NCBI GenBank assembly: GCA_937988865.1
Contig: CALKHV010000061.1
Coordinates: 1-22,204 of the forward strand
Source: an uncultured Propionibacteriaceae bacterium
Lineage (GTDB): Bacteria > Actinomycetota > Actinomycetes > Propionibacteriales > Propionibacteriaceae
DNA length: 22,204 nt
Reading direction: 5' to 3'
Positions 1 to 7,483 of this stretch are shown piece after piece. Position numbers and translations under genes: made by a program. The notes beneath the pieces were generated by a model, which worked only from the letters and a program-made list of their open reading frames with translations, was not told the origin of the DNA and searched no databases. Numbering within the stretch: position 1 is the stretch's first letter; each line of letters starts with the position of its first letter.

Positions 1-842
1 TCTGGGCCAGGTACGACGCCATGCTCGACTGGGCCGTCGGCACCTACGTCGAGGCGCTCAACATCATCCATTACTCCCACGACAAGTACGCCTACGAGGC
101 GATCGAGATGGCGCTGCACGACGACGAGATCGTGCGGACGATGGGCTGCGGCATTGCCGGGCTGTCGATCGTGGCCGACTCGCTGTCGGCGATCAAGTAC
201 GCGAAGGTCACCCCCGTCCGCGATGCCACGGGCCTCGTGGTCGATTACGTGACCGAGGGCGACTTCCCGATGTACGGCAATGACGACGACCGGGTCGACG
301 CCATCGCCAAGCTCGTGGTCTCGACCGTGATGGACAAGATCCGTGCGATCCGCCTCTACCGGGACGCCGTCCCGACCCAGTCGGTACTGACGATCACCTC
401 GAACGTCGTCTACGGCAAGGCAACCGGCTCGTTCCCGTGCGGCCACCAGGCCGGCACGCCGTTCGCCCCGGGCGCCAACCCCGAGAACGGACGCGACACC
501 CACGGGATGATCGCGTCCATGATGAGCGTCGGGAAGCTCGACTACTCCGACGCCCTCGACGGTATTTCGCTCACCAACACGATCACCCCGCCCGCCCTCG
601 GACGCACCGAGGACGAGCGCATCAAGAACCTCGTCGGCATTCTGGACGCAGGCATGGGCGAGGGGCTCTACCACGCGAACATCAACGTGCTCAATCGCGA
701 GACGCTGATCGACGCGATGGAGAATCCCGACAACTACCCGCAGCTCACGATCCGGGTGTCGGGGTACGCGGTGAACTTCGTCAAGCTGACGCGCGACCAG
801 CAGCTGGACGTCCTCTCGCGGACGTTCCACGAATCGGTCTGA
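1..842 (+). CDS. pflB: Pyruvate formate-lyase (formate C-acetyltransferase), C-terminal part, 5' end outside window
   Basis: This glycyl-radical enzyme converts pyruvate and CoA to acetyl-CoA and formate in anaerobic fermentation. The frame is open from base 3, so the gene is truncated on the left by the window edge. The roughly 280 visible residues align by eye, nearly without gaps, with the C-terminal third of E. coli Pfl[13 protein letters not shown], the segment [46 protein letters not shown] and the terminal glycyl-radical loop RVSGYAVNF. The radical glycine codon is at 762-764, about 25 codons before the stop, the normal spacing. The catalytic cysteine pair lies upstream of the window. 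The activase gene starts one base after the TGA stop, so the two are almost certainly cotranscribed. Confidence is very high because the radical loop is intact. Confidence 0.97.
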   Translation, partial: WARYDAMLDWAVGTYVEALNIIHYSHDKYAYEAIEMALHDDEIVRTMGCGIAGLSIVADSLSAIKYAKVTPVRDATGLVVDYVTEGDFPMYGNDDDRVDAIAKLVVSTVMDKIRAIRLYRDAVPTQSVLTITSNVVYGKATGSFPCGHQAGTPFAPGANPENGRDTHGMIASMMSVGKLDYSDALDGISLTNTITPPALGRTEDERIKNLVGILDAGMGEGLYHANINVLNRETLIDAMENPDNYPQLTIRVSGYAVNFVKLTRDQQLDVLSRTFHESV

Positions 843-843
843 C

Positions 844-1815
844 ATGAGTGACGCGGACGCCACCCCTCCTCCCGACGGAGGGGTGGCGGTGCTCGGCGTC
901 CCTGACGCTTCCGCCGACGAGTCGGTGAAGAAGAGGAAGCCCAGGCTGCCTCTCTCGGTCGTGCCGGGAACGCCGGTGGACTACCCCGCCGACGAGGCCG
1001 GCGTCCCGCTCGGTGCATCGTCGCTGGGAGGAATCCCGGTCGCGGCGAAGCTCAGCCGCAAGGAGTTGCACGCGGGCCAACGCAATGGTGAGGTCGGCAT
1101 GCTCCACTCCTGGGAGCTCGTCACCGCCGTCGACGGCCCGGGGACGCGCATGACGACCTTCTTCGCCGGTTGCCCCCTGCGTTGCCTCTACTGCCACAAC
1201 CCCGACACCATCACGACGCGTCACGGACTGCCCGTGCGGGCCGACCAGCTCCTCAAGCGGATCAAGCGCTACCGCGGCGTCTTCGCCGCGACCGGGGGTG
1301 GCATCACCCTCTCGGGTGGCGAGTCGCTCGCCCAACCGGAGTTCGTCCGGCGCATCCTGGCGGGTGCGCGAGAGCTGGGCGTCCACACGGCCCTCGACAC
1401 GTCCGGGTTCCTCGGACGCAACGCCGACGACGAGATGCTGTCCAACGTCAACCTCGTGCTGCTGGACGTCAAGGCGGGCGACGAGGACACCTACCGGAGG
1501 GTGACCGGACGCACCCTCCAACCGACCCTCGACTTCGGACGCCGGCTCGCCGACGCCGGGGTCGAGATCTGGATCCGGTTCGTCCTCGTGCCGGGGCTGA
1601 CGGACGCTCCGTCCACCATCGAACCCATTGCGGAGTACGCGGCCTCCTTGTCTTCTGTCACTCGGGTCGAGGTGCTGCCCTTCCACCAGATGGGAAGCAG
1701 CAAGTGGACCGAGCTGGGGATGGACTACCACCTGACCGACACGCCGCCGCCGTCGCCGGAACTGGTCGAGGACGTCCGCGACATCTTCCGGTCGCGCGGC
1801 CTGACCACCTACTGA
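844..1815 (+). CDS. pflA: Pyruvate formate-lyase activating enzyme (radical SAM), with long N-terminal extension
   Basis: PflA uses a [4Fe-4S] cluster and S-adenosylmethionine to generate the glycyl radical on PflB. The cluster motif is CPLRCLYC at residues 110-117 (Cys110, Cys114, Cys117, the C-x3-C-x2-C spacing of radical SAM activases). It is preceded by VDGPGTR and followed by GGGITLSGGESLAQPEF, typical of this family. The C-terminal part VEVLPFHQMGSSKW also matches PflA. From ATG 844 the protein has 323 residues, about 80 more than E. coli PflA (246). Homology starts near Met86 (ATG at 1099). The extra N-terminus is Pro/Ala/Gly-rich with a basic KKRKPRLP stretch and no recognised domain. 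ATG 844 is preferred because it follows the pflB stop directly. Start at 1099 is the alternative. No clear Shine-Dalgarno precedes either. Confidence 0.95.
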   Translation: MSDADATPPPDGGVAVLGVPDASADESVKKRKPRLPLSVVPGTPVDYPADEAGVPLGASSLGGIPVAAKLSRKELHAGQRNGEVGMLHSWELVTAVDGPGTRMTTFFAGCPLRCLYCHNPDTITTRHGLPVRADQLLKRIKRYRGVFAATGGGITLSGGESLAQPEFVRRILAGARELGVHTALDTSGFLGRNADDEMLSNVNLVLLDVKAGDEDTYRRVTGRTLQPTLDFGRRLADAGVEIWIRFVLVPGLTDAPSTIEPIAEYAASLSSVTRVEVLPFHQMGSSKWTELGMDYHLTDTPPPSPELVEDVRDIFRSRGLTTY

Positions 1816-1831
1816 GTGCTTCGGGACGCGC

Positions 1832-2182
1832 TCAGCGCGGCAGTGCCAGGAAGTCACGAAGCCAGCCGTCGACCTCGCGCATCGTCTCGACATCGACCCT
1901 GCCGGCGACGTCCACGAGTCGCTCGCGCGTGATGGTGCGTGGCTGTTCGGTCATCGCGAACGTCGGCAGGGGCAATGCCAGGTTCGGCCCCTTCAGCTCG
2001 ACGTGGTTCGGCCATCCACGGTCGATTGTCGTCGCCGGGACGATGATCGCGAGAGTGTCGGCCTGCTCGAGGTAGAGGTCGCTGGCGATGACGAGAACGG
2101 GACGGCGTCCGGCCTGCTCACGCCTGAGCACAGGATCAAGCTCAGCCCAGACCACCATCCCTCGCCGGAGGTCAGCGTCCAT
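1832..2182 (-). CDS. mazF: MazF/PemK-family toxin (probable mRNA endoribonuclease)
   Basis: This 116-residue protein fits the MazF/PemK/CcdB-like fold. It has an N-terminal RGMVVWAELDP, then EQAGRRPVLVIASD (the conserved GRRPVLV strand with its arginine), IIVPATT, and FAMTEQPRTI. Family members cleave single-stranded mRNA at short sequence motifs and are neutralised by the partner antitoxin. The start ATG lies inside the 3' end of the upstream antitoxin gene (11-base overlap), the usual arrangement for translational coupling in a type II toxin-antitoxin operon. The gene ends 16 bases from the convergent pflA stop, with no strong terminator hairpin visible. The cleavage motif cannot be read from sequence. 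The family call is secure, the exact subfamily is not. Confidence 0.9.
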   Translation of the reverse strand: MDADLRRGMVVWAELDPVLRREQAGRRPVLVIASDLYLEQADTLAIIVPATTIDRGWPNHVELKGPNLALPLPTFAMTEQPRTITRERLVDVAGRVDVETMREVDGWLRDFLALPR

Positions 2183-2399
2183 CGACCACGTCGCTCACAA
2201 CAACGTCCCACTCGCGGAACTCGTCCCAGTAGACGACGTCAACACCTCGGAACGAGCGTCCGAATGCCTCCATGCGCCTGCGGCGCTCGTAGCTGTCGAG
2301 AAGCCCTTCGATGAGCCCAGCGGCCGTGACGCCCCGCTCCTGCGCATCGCGGTTGATACGGTCGCGCAGTTCCTCCGGCACCTTGATCGTCGTTGCCAT
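2172..2399 (-). CDS. Ribbon-helix-helix antitoxin of the MazEF-like pair
   Basis: This 75-residue protein begins with TTIKVPEELRDRINRDAQERG, a beta strand followed by a first helix as in ribbon-helix-helix DNA-binding proteins (split here: TTIKVPEELRD, RINRDAQERG). A second helix, AAGLIEGLLDSYERRRR, follows, and then an acidic, hydrophobic tail (VDVVYWDEFREWDVVV) that would wrap the toxin. It overlaps the toxin gene by 11 bases. As in other type II modules it should bind its own promoter, where two GGTATAC direct repeats sit just upstream. The ATG at 2399 lies six bases after a TATACT -10, so the message is probably leaderless. Residues of the strand match common VapB/MazE RHH antitoxins, but the subfamily name is inferred from the partner. 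Confidence 0.87.
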   Translation of the reverse strand: MATTIKVPEELRDRINRDAQERGVTAAGLIEGLLDSYERRRRMEAFGRSFRGVDVVYWDEFREWDVVVSDVVDGR

Positions 2400-2405
2400 G
2401 AATTG

Positions 2406-2411
2406 AGTATA
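2406..2411 (-). promoter_or_regulatory. -10 element TATACT of the antitoxin-toxin operon (leaderless)
   Basis: On the - strand TATACT is followed by six bases (CAATTC) and then the antitoxin ATG. Transcription would start on or next to the A of the start codon. This is the closest match to the sigma-70 -10 consensus in the window. A convincing -35 is not visible. The hexamer lies within the repeat pair described next, which suggests autoregulation. Confidence 0.7.
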
Positions 2412-2425
2412 CCCAGACGTATACC
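2407..2425 (-). promoter_or_regulatory. Putative antitoxin operator: two GGTATAC direct repeats, 12-bp period
   Basis: The - strand reads GGTATAC-GTCTG-GGTATAC (2425 to 2407). The two copies are exactly 12 bp apart, close to one helical turn, and each contains the palindrome GTATAC. The downstream copy overlaps the TATACT -10. Such paired short repeats are typical operators for RHH antitoxins. Binding is inferred. The upstream copy begins at the stop codon of ychF. Confidence 0.65.
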
Positions 2426-3498
2426 TAGACGTTGAACCGGAACTCCACGACGTCTCCGTCGCGCATCACGTAGTCCTTGCCCTCGAGACGCGCCTTGCCC
2501 GCAGCCCGCGCGGCCACGACCGTGCCCAGCTCGACCAGATCGGAATAGCCCACGATCTCGGCCTTGATGAAGCCCTTCTGGAAGTCGGTGTGGATCACTC
2601 CTGCCGCCTCAGGCGCCGTCGCGCCCTGCTTGATCGTCCAGGCCCGGGTTTCCTTCGGACCTGCGGTCAGGTAGCTCTGCAGACCGAGTGTGTCGAAGCC
2701 GACGCGGGCCAGCACGTCCAGGCCGGGCTCCTCGACGCCGGAGTCGACGAGGAATTCACGCGCCTCCTCATCGGTCATCTCCACGAGTTCGCTCTCGAAC
2801 TTCGCGTCCAGGAAGATGGCCTCGGCCGGCGCGACGACGGCCTGCATGCGGGCCTTCAACTCCTCGTCGCCCAACTCGTCCTGGTCGCAGTTGAACACGT
2901 AGATGAAGGGCTTGGCGGTCAGCAGGAAGAGGTCGCGCAGCGGCTCCAGGTCGAGCCCTGCGGCGAACACCGTGCGTCCCGAATTGAGGACCTCCTGCGC
3001 CGCAAGCATCGCGTCCAGTTTGGGGCGCGTCTCCTTCTTGATCCGAGCCTCCTTCTCAACGCGGGGGATCGCCTTCTCCATGGTCTGCAGGTCGGCGAGG
3101 ATCAGTTCGGTCGTCACCGTCTCGATGTCGTTCGCCGGGTTGACGTCACCATCGACGTGCGTGACGTCGGCGTCGGTGAAGACCCTGGTCACCTGGCAGA
3201 TGGCGTCCGCCTCGCGGATGTTGGCGAGGAACGCGTTGCCCATGCCCTCACCCTGGGACGCGCCCTTCACGATCCCCGCGATGTCGACGAAGCTCACCGT
3301 CGCGGGCACGAGGCGCGCCGACTTGAACATCTCGCCGAGCACGGCCAGCCGCTTGTCGGGGACGCCGACGACACCCACGTTGGGTTCGATCGTCGCGAAG
3401 GGGTAGTTCGCCGCGAGGACGTTGTTGCGCGTCAGTGCGTTGAACAGGGTCGACTTGCCGGCGTTGGGGAGACCGACGATCCCGATGGTGAGAGCCAC
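2425..3498 (-). CDS. ychF: YchF/Ola1-type redox-regulated ATPase (Obg-related P-loop NTPase)
   Basis: The protein is 357 residues from GTG 3498, matching the usual 357-365 for YchF. It opens with ALTIGIVGLPNAGKST (P-loop GLPNAGKS, about residues 9-16), then NYPFATIEPNVGVV and the switch region VDIAGIVKGASQGEGMGN with glycine after the hydrophobic position. The C-terminal TGS domain includes ETRAWTIKQGATAPEAAGVIH and the final KDYVMRDGDVVEFRFN. YchF preferentially hydrolyses ATP, associates with ribosomes and influences the oxidative-stress response. The open frame extends to 3558, but homology begins at the GTG, which lies eight bases after a TAGGAT hexamer. The GTG is therefore chosen. The upstream DUF2332 stop is only 11 bases away. 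Confidence 0.96.
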   Translation of the reverse strand: MALTIGIVGLPNAGKSTLFNALTRNNVLAANYPFATIEPNVGVVGVPDKRLAVLGEMFKSARLVPATVSFVDIAGIVKGASQGEGMGNAFLANIREADAICQVTRVFTDADVTHVDGDVNPANDIETVTTELILADLQTMEKAIPRVEKEARIKKETRPKLDAMLAAQEVLNSGRTVFAAGLDLEPLRDLFLLTAKPFIYVFNCDQDELGDEELKARMQAVVAPAEAIFLDAKFESELVEMTDEEAREFLVDSGVEEPGLDVLARVGFDTLGLQSYLTAGPKETRAWTIKQGATAPEAAGVIHTDFQKGFIKAEIVGYSDLVELGTVVAARAAGKARLEGKDYVMRDGDVVEFRFNV

Positions 3499-3506
3499 AA
3501 GCGCGA

Positions 3507-3512
3507 ATCCTA
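3507..3512 (-). promoter_or_regulatory. -10 element TAGGAT before ychF, overlapping the upstream stop codon
   Basis: TAGGAT on the - strand ends eight bases before the ychF GTG. Its first three bases are the TAG stop of the upstream DUF2332 gene. The spacer is a little longer than at most genes here. No Shine-Dalgarno is present, so a near-leaderless internal promoter is plausible. Read-through from the DUF2332 gene is also likely. Confidence 0.5.
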
Positions 3513-4487
3513 CCGGCCGAACCAGTCCACCCACGCCCCGTGGTGCTGCGTCCAGCACAGGGGACGGCCGTCGAGCGACACGGCCATCGCAGGTTCGGGC
3601 ACCTCGGAAGGCAGGCGGTCGGCGATCCCCGGGACGACCTTCGCCCCCTCGAGCGACACCCAGTGGACGCCCAGATCTGCGACGAGGTCGACGAAGCGGC
3701 GCCGGTCGTCGCGATGGAAGTAGGCCAGCACTGCGCTGTGGTAGACGACGGGCGTCAACCCCGCGGGAACCTCGGCGAGCACCTGCGGGAGCAGGTCGAT
3801 CGCATCACCCGTGACGATCCTCGGGGGATCCTGCCGGACGACCTCAAGGCAGTCGGCGAGCCGCTGCTCCCGCGCATCCTCCCCCGGCCAGACCAGGGAG
3901 CGCAGCCAGCGGACGTCGTCCGGATTCGTCGCTGACAACGGATTGAGGTCGATGCCGACCCGCCAGGCCACCTCGGGGACGCCCAGGACCGGCACCCTGC
4001 CGGTGTGCAGCGACTCGATCACCGGCCCACCATCGGCGCCCCCGACCTCGATCACGTCGCCCGTCCACCTGTACTGGTAGTGGTCCATCATCAGGCACGC
4101 GCCTGCGGACGGGCCGACCTCGATGAGCGCGACCGGTTGCTGCAGCGAGGCGATGACCGGTGCGAGGACGGCGCAGCGTCCGGGTTCATTGGTCTGGGTC
4201 GCGCGGGCGAGGATCAACGCCTCCACGCGTCCCCAGTTGGCGCGGACCCACGCCGGCAACTCCCCCGGATCGGTGATCGGGGCCTCGTAGTACTTGAGGG
4301 CTGCAAGGAAGAGGTTGGGCTGGCGCTTGGTACCGGGAAGCGTGTCGAGCAGGGCCTGGACCTCGGGTGTCGCGGCCACCCAGAGGCTCACATCGCGCCA
4401 GATCGGCGAGGTCGGCGCGGTCTCGGTTGCGAACCACTCGTACAACTCGGGGATCGGCGTCCGCGCGAAGAAGGTGCGCTCGAACAT
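3510..4487 (-). CDS. DUF2332 family protein of unknown function
   Basis: This 325-residue protein carries the hallmarks I associate with DUF2332. An N-terminal helical part (SPIWRDVSLWVAATPEVQALL, RQPNLFLAALKYY) is followed by QTNEPGRCAVLAPVI, then a glycine-rich strand-turn LIEVGPSAGACLMMDHYQYRW resembling the SAM-binding loop of class I methyltransferases. Later come GIDLNPL, IVTGDAIDLLPQVL and VVYHSAVLAYF. A methyltransferase-like fold is therefore plausible, but no substrate is known and enzymatic activity is inference. It lies six bases downstream of the M18 aminopeptidase gene on the same strand with no evident promoter or Shine-Dalgarno of its own, so it is probably cotranscribed. Its TAG stop doubles as the start of the ychF -10 candidate. 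Confidence 0.85.
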   Translation of the reverse strand: MFERTFFARTPIPELYEWFATETAPTSPIWRDVSLWVAATPEVQALLDTLPGTKRQPNLFLAALKYYEAPITDPGELPAWVRANWGRVEALILARATQTNEPGRCAVLAPVIASLQQPVALIEVGPSAGACLMMDHYQYRWTGDVIEVGGADGGPVIESLHTGRVPVLGVPEVAWRVGIDLNPLSATNPDDVRWLRSLVWPGEDAREQRLADCLEVVRQDPPRIVTGDAIDLLPQVLAEVPAGLTPVVYHSAVLAYFHRDDRRRFVDLVADLGVHWVSLEGAKVVPGIADRLPSEVPEPAMAVSLDGRPLCWTQHHGAWVDWFGR

Positions 4488-4493
4488 GCGGGC

Positions 4494-5765
4494 TCAGGCC
4501 CCGGACCAGTACGCCTCGAGCGCGCGTTCGAGGTAGAGCGGATCCTCGACACCGCAGAGTTCGCGCGCGGAATGCATCGACAGCAGCGGGATGCCGACGT
4601 CGACGGTCGTGAGGCCGAGGCGCGTCGCGGTCAGCGGGCCGATCGTCGAACCACAGGGGACGGCGTTGTTGCTGACGAAAGGCTGGGTGGGGACGTCCGC
4701 AGCGCGACAGGCTCGCAGCCAGATCGCCGCACCGGCCGCGTCGGTCGCGTAGCGCTGGTTGGCATTGATCTTGAGCAGGGGGCCCGAGTTGACCAGGGGA
4801 CGGTTCTGCGGGTCGTGCATCCCCACGTAGTTGGGATGGACGGCGTGACCGGCGTCCGCGGAGATGCAGCTCGACCTGGCGAGCAGGGCCGGGTACTTGT
4901 CGCCGGTGAAACCGAGCGACGTGGCGATCCGCTTCAGCGCGGTCTCGAGGATCGGCCCGGACGCACCACTCCGCGTCCCCGACCCGACCTCCTCGTGGTC
5001 GAAGCAGGCCATCACGGCGATGTCGGGCCCCAGCTCTGCCTGCTGCAGCGCGACCAGGCTGGGATAGACGCTGGAGAGGTTGTCCATGCGCCAGGCCGCG
5101 AAGAAGTCGTCCTCCCAGCCGAAGGTCGCCGGGGCCTCGGTCGGGAAGGCGAAGACCTCGCTGAACGCGATGTCGGACTCGTCCACGTCGGCGAGGTGGG
5201 CGAGCAGCGCCTCGATGCGGGCGTCCGGGTTGGAGACCGAGAAGAACGGCATGAGGTGGGCCTGACGATCCAGGTGCAGGTTGTCGTTGACGCTGCGGTC
5301 GAGGTGCGGGGCGAGCTGGGCGATGCGCAGCAGGGGGCCGGTGCGCACGAGGTGGACGCGTCCATCAACCGTTGTCAGGCGTCCGGCGAGGCCCAGTTCG
5401 CGGTCGAGCCACGAGTTGAGCAGCCCTCCGCCGTAGACCTCCATCCCGGCCTGTTGCCAGCCGACAGTGGTGCAGGTCGCGTTCGGCTTGAGCTTGAAGC
5501 CGGGCGAGTCGGTGTGGGAGCCCACCACCCGGAAGCCGGTGTGGTGGTCGACCGACGCCGGCACCTGCCAGGCGATGACGGCACCGTCGCGGACGAAGAA
5601 CTGGCCGCCCGACCTGACGTGCCAGGGCCGGGTCTCGTCCAGTTCCTCGAACTCGGCCTCGCGCAGCTGCCGCGCGATCTCGGCCGCCGCGTGGTAGCTG
5701 GACGGCGAGGCCTGGATGAATTCCGAGAAGCCGGACATGAACTCGAGCGCTGCATCGGTGGCCAT
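4494..5765 (-). CDS. M18 family metalloaminopeptidase (aspartyl aminopeptidase type)
   Basis: This 423-residue dizinc exopeptidase removes N-terminal, usually acidic, residues from peptides. Zinc-site motifs are in order: VVGSHTDSPGFKLKP (His84, Asp86), YGGGLLNSWLDRELGLAGR, a central FDHEEVGSGTRSGASGP (glutamate pair), SADAGHAVHPNY, then GSTIGPLTATRLGL and the final VDVGIPLLSMHSARE with the last zinc histidine. Length and motif order match the family (about 420-450). The open frame extends further upstream, but ATG 5765 gives the typical N-terminus and lies six bases after AATACT. It is divergent from rmuC and leads the - strand run toward DUF2332. The name apeB is used for actinobacterial homologues but I leave the symbol blank. 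Confidence 0.94.
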   Translation of the reverse strand: MATDAALEFMSGFSEFIQASPSSYHAAAEIARQLREAEFEELDETRPWHVRSGGQFFVRDGAVIAWQVPASVDHHTGFRVVGSHTDSPGFKLKPNATCTTVGWQQAGMEVYGGGLLNSWLDRELGLAGRLTTVDGRVHLVRTGPLLRIAQLAPHLDRSVNDNLHLDRQAHLMPFFSVSNPDARIEALLAHLADVDESDIAFSEVFAFPTEAPATFGWEDDFFAAWRMDNLSSVYPSLVALQQAELGPDIAVMACFDHEEVGSGTRSGASGPILETALKRIATSLGFTGDKYPALLARSSCISADAGHAVHPNYVGMHDPQNRPLVNSGPLLKINANQRYATDAAGAAIWLRACRAADVPTQPFVSNNAVPCGSTIGPLTATRLGLTTVDVGIPLLSMHSARELCGVEDPLYLERALEAYWSGA

Positions 5766-5771
5766 GGGGCC

Positions 5772-5777
5772 AGTATT
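5772..5777 (-). promoter_or_regulatory. -10 element AATACT of the M18 aminopeptidase gene (leaderless)
   Basis: AATACT is followed by GGCCCC and then the ATG. No Shine-Dalgarno is present. A consensus-like TTGACA lies further upstream (5801-5806), but 23 bases away, too far for a normal -35. Confidence 0.5.
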
Positions 5778-5857
5778 CCAGCGGCCACGTGAGTGGGGAA
5801 TGTCAACATCGGTCCGAGGCCGGAGTGGGACGCGGATTTTGTCACAGGCGTCCTGCA

Positions 5858-5863
5858 CAGTGT
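5858..5863 (+). promoter_or_regulatory. Weak -10 candidate CAGTGT before rmuC
   Basis: CAGTGT is followed by five bases and the rmuC ATG at 5869. It is a poor -10 match with a short spacer, and is listed only because the position matches the leaderless pattern of neighbouring genes. A TTGTCA at 5839-5844 is only 13 bases upstream. Confidence 0.3.
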
Positions 5864-5868
5864 TGGGC

Positions 5869-7467
5869 ATGGAGTTCGCAAGCATCGTCAGCCTGGTCGT
5901 CGGCCTTGTCGTCGGCGTCACCCTGGGTGGGGCCCTGGGCCTCGTCCTGTTCCGTTCACGCCTCAGCACCGACGCCGCGCGCGACGGTGCGTCCCTCGCC
6001 AGCGCGCGGGAGGACGCGGCGAACGCGCGCGCCGACGCCGCCCGTCAGGTGTCGCTCGTGGCGGGGCTGCAGACCGAGGTGGCCCGGAGCCAGGCCGATG
6101 TCCAGCGGACGCTCGTCGAGGTCGCACGACGCGAGGCCGAGCTCTCACGACGGGACGCAGAGGTCGCCCAGTGGGAGGCCGAGGTGGCAGACGCCCGGTC
6201 CGAGGTGGCTGAGGCGAACGCGCGGACGTCCGCCGCCCTGGCGAAGGTCGCAGGCGCCGTCGCCGAGCGTGACGCAGCCGTGCGCCGCGCCGACGAACTG
6301 GCGGCGAACCGCGACACCATGGTCAACCAGTTCAAGGTGCTGTCGACCGAGACGCTGGAGAAGCAGGGCCAGTCGGCCGATGTGGTCGCGCAGGCGCGGC
6401 TCAAAGCCACTGAGGATCTCCTGCTCCCGGTCGCCGAGAGCCTCAAGATCATGAACGACCGGATCAACCAGGTCGAGCTGGAACGGGCGTCCGCAACGGC
6501 CGACATGCGGGCGCAGATCCGTTCGGTCATGGAGACCGGCGAGAACCTCCGACGCGAGACGCACTCGCTGGTCAGCGCCCTGCGCAAGCCCCAGGTGCGT
6601 GGCACGTGGGGCGAGACCCAGTTGAAGCGCGTCGCCGAACTGGCAGGCATGGTCGAACGGTGCGACTTCGACGTGCAGGCGTCCACGCAGACCGTGGACG
6701 GCACCCTGCGTCCAGACATGACGGTGCATCTTGCCGACGGCAAGGACCTCTTCGTCGACTCGAAGGTACCGCTCTCGGCGTTCCTGGACGCCTACGAGGC
6801 CACCGACGACGCCGCCCGCGACACCCATCTGGCCACGTTCGCGCGTCACGTGAAGACCCACATCGACCAACTGTCGGGCAAGCAGTACTGGAAGCTCGGT
6901 GCATCATCGCCGGAGTTCGTCATCCTCTTCCTGCCGAGCGATGCCTTCCTCCAGGCGGCACACGAGCAGGTCCCCGATCTTCACGAGTACGCAGCCAGAC
7001 GCAACATCGCGCTGGCCACGCCCAGCATCCTCATCCCGCTGCTGCGCGTCGTCGCCCACGGCTGGCAGCAGGCCGCGCTGGCCGAGTCGGCGGCCGAGGT
7101 CTCCCAGCTCGGACGCGAACTCTTCGACCGGCTCACCAAAATGGGCGCACACTTCGAGGGCGTCGGACGCGGGCTCACCGCCGCCGTCAAGGCGTACAAC
7201 TCCACCCTCGGTTCCCTGGAGACGCGTGTCATGGTCACGGCGCGGAAATTCAACGAGCTGCAGGTCACGTCCGCGGAACTGCCGCGGGCGAAGGCGGTCG
7301 AGGAGCCGGTTCGCGAGTTGACAGCTCCCGAACTCCTCGACCGACCCGACGTACTGCCCGAGTTGGAGCACCTCACGCGCAAGGCACCCGACACGCTCGA
7401 CCTGCTCGACGACGCCCCCGTCCACATCACGACGAGGAAGCCCATCACGGGCAACTCGGTGGGCTGA
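5869..7467 (+). CDS. rmuC: DNA recombination protein RmuC homologue
   Basis: This 532-residue protein starts with a membrane anchor (ASIVSLVVGLVVGVTLGG and following hydrophobics, residues 4-28). A long Ala/Glu/Arg-rich coiled coil runs over about residues 35-160 (repeated ADVQRTLVEVARREAEL-type heptads). The RmuC nuclease-like domain follows: SLVSALRKPQVRGTWGETQL, FDVQASTQTVDGTLRPDMTVHL, DSKVPLSAFLDAYEA, FLPSDAFLQAAHE and ATPSILIPLLRVVAHGWQQ. RmuC limits inversions and tandem rearrangements in E. coli and is related to PD-(D/E)XK nucleases. The RGTWGE, PDM and DSK residues are the expected active-site neighbourhood. ATG 5869 is chosen because it places the transmembrane helix at the very N-terminus. 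ilvA follows after only 16 bases. Confidence 0.95.
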   Translation: MEFASIVSLVVGLVVGVTLGGALGLVLFRSRLSTDAARDGASLASAREDAANARADAARQVSLVAGLQTEVARSQADVQRTLVEVARREAELSRRDAEVAQWEAEVADARSEVAEANARTSAALAKVAGAVAERDAAVRRADELAANRDTMVNQFKVLSTETLEKQGQSADVVAQARLKATEDLLLPVAESLKIMNDRINQVELERASATADMRAQIRSVMETGENLRRETHSLVSALRKPQVRGTWGETQLKRVAELAGMVERCDFDVQASTQTVDGTLRPDMTVHLADGKDLFVDSKVPLSAFLDAYEATDDAARDTHLATFARHVKTHIDQLSGKQYWKLGASSPEFVILFLPSDAFLQAAHEQVPDLHEYAARRNIALATPSILIPLLRVVAHGWQQAALAESAAEVSQLGRELFDRLTKMGAHFEGVGRGLTAAVKAYNSTLGSLETRVMVTARKFNELQVTSAELPRAKAVEEPVRELTAPELLDRPDVLPELEHLTRKAPDTLDLLDDAPVHITTRKPITGNSVG

Positions 7468-7471
7468 CTGC

Positions 7472-7477
7472 GAGAAT
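7472..7477 (+). promoter_or_regulatory. -10 element GAGAAT of ilvA (leaderless GTG start)
   Basis: GAGAAT is followed by GGGCCG and the GTG start at 7484. No Shine-Dalgarno is visible, so initiation at or beside the GTG is likely. The element lies just after the rmuC stop, so ilvA may have its own transcript as well as read-through. Confidence 0.5.
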
Positions 7478-7483
7478 GGGCCG

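Noticed and set aside
4005..5792. A 595-codon + strand frame antisense to the M18 and DUF2332 genes
   Set aside because: Composition (Gly/Arg/Val/Asp rich, low complexity) and full overlap with two genes bearing clear family motifs mark it as a shadow frame.
5801..5806. TTGACA on the - strand as a -35 for the M18 gene
   Set aside because: It is 23 bases from the AATACT -10, well outside the usual 16-19, and no better -10 lies at the right distance.
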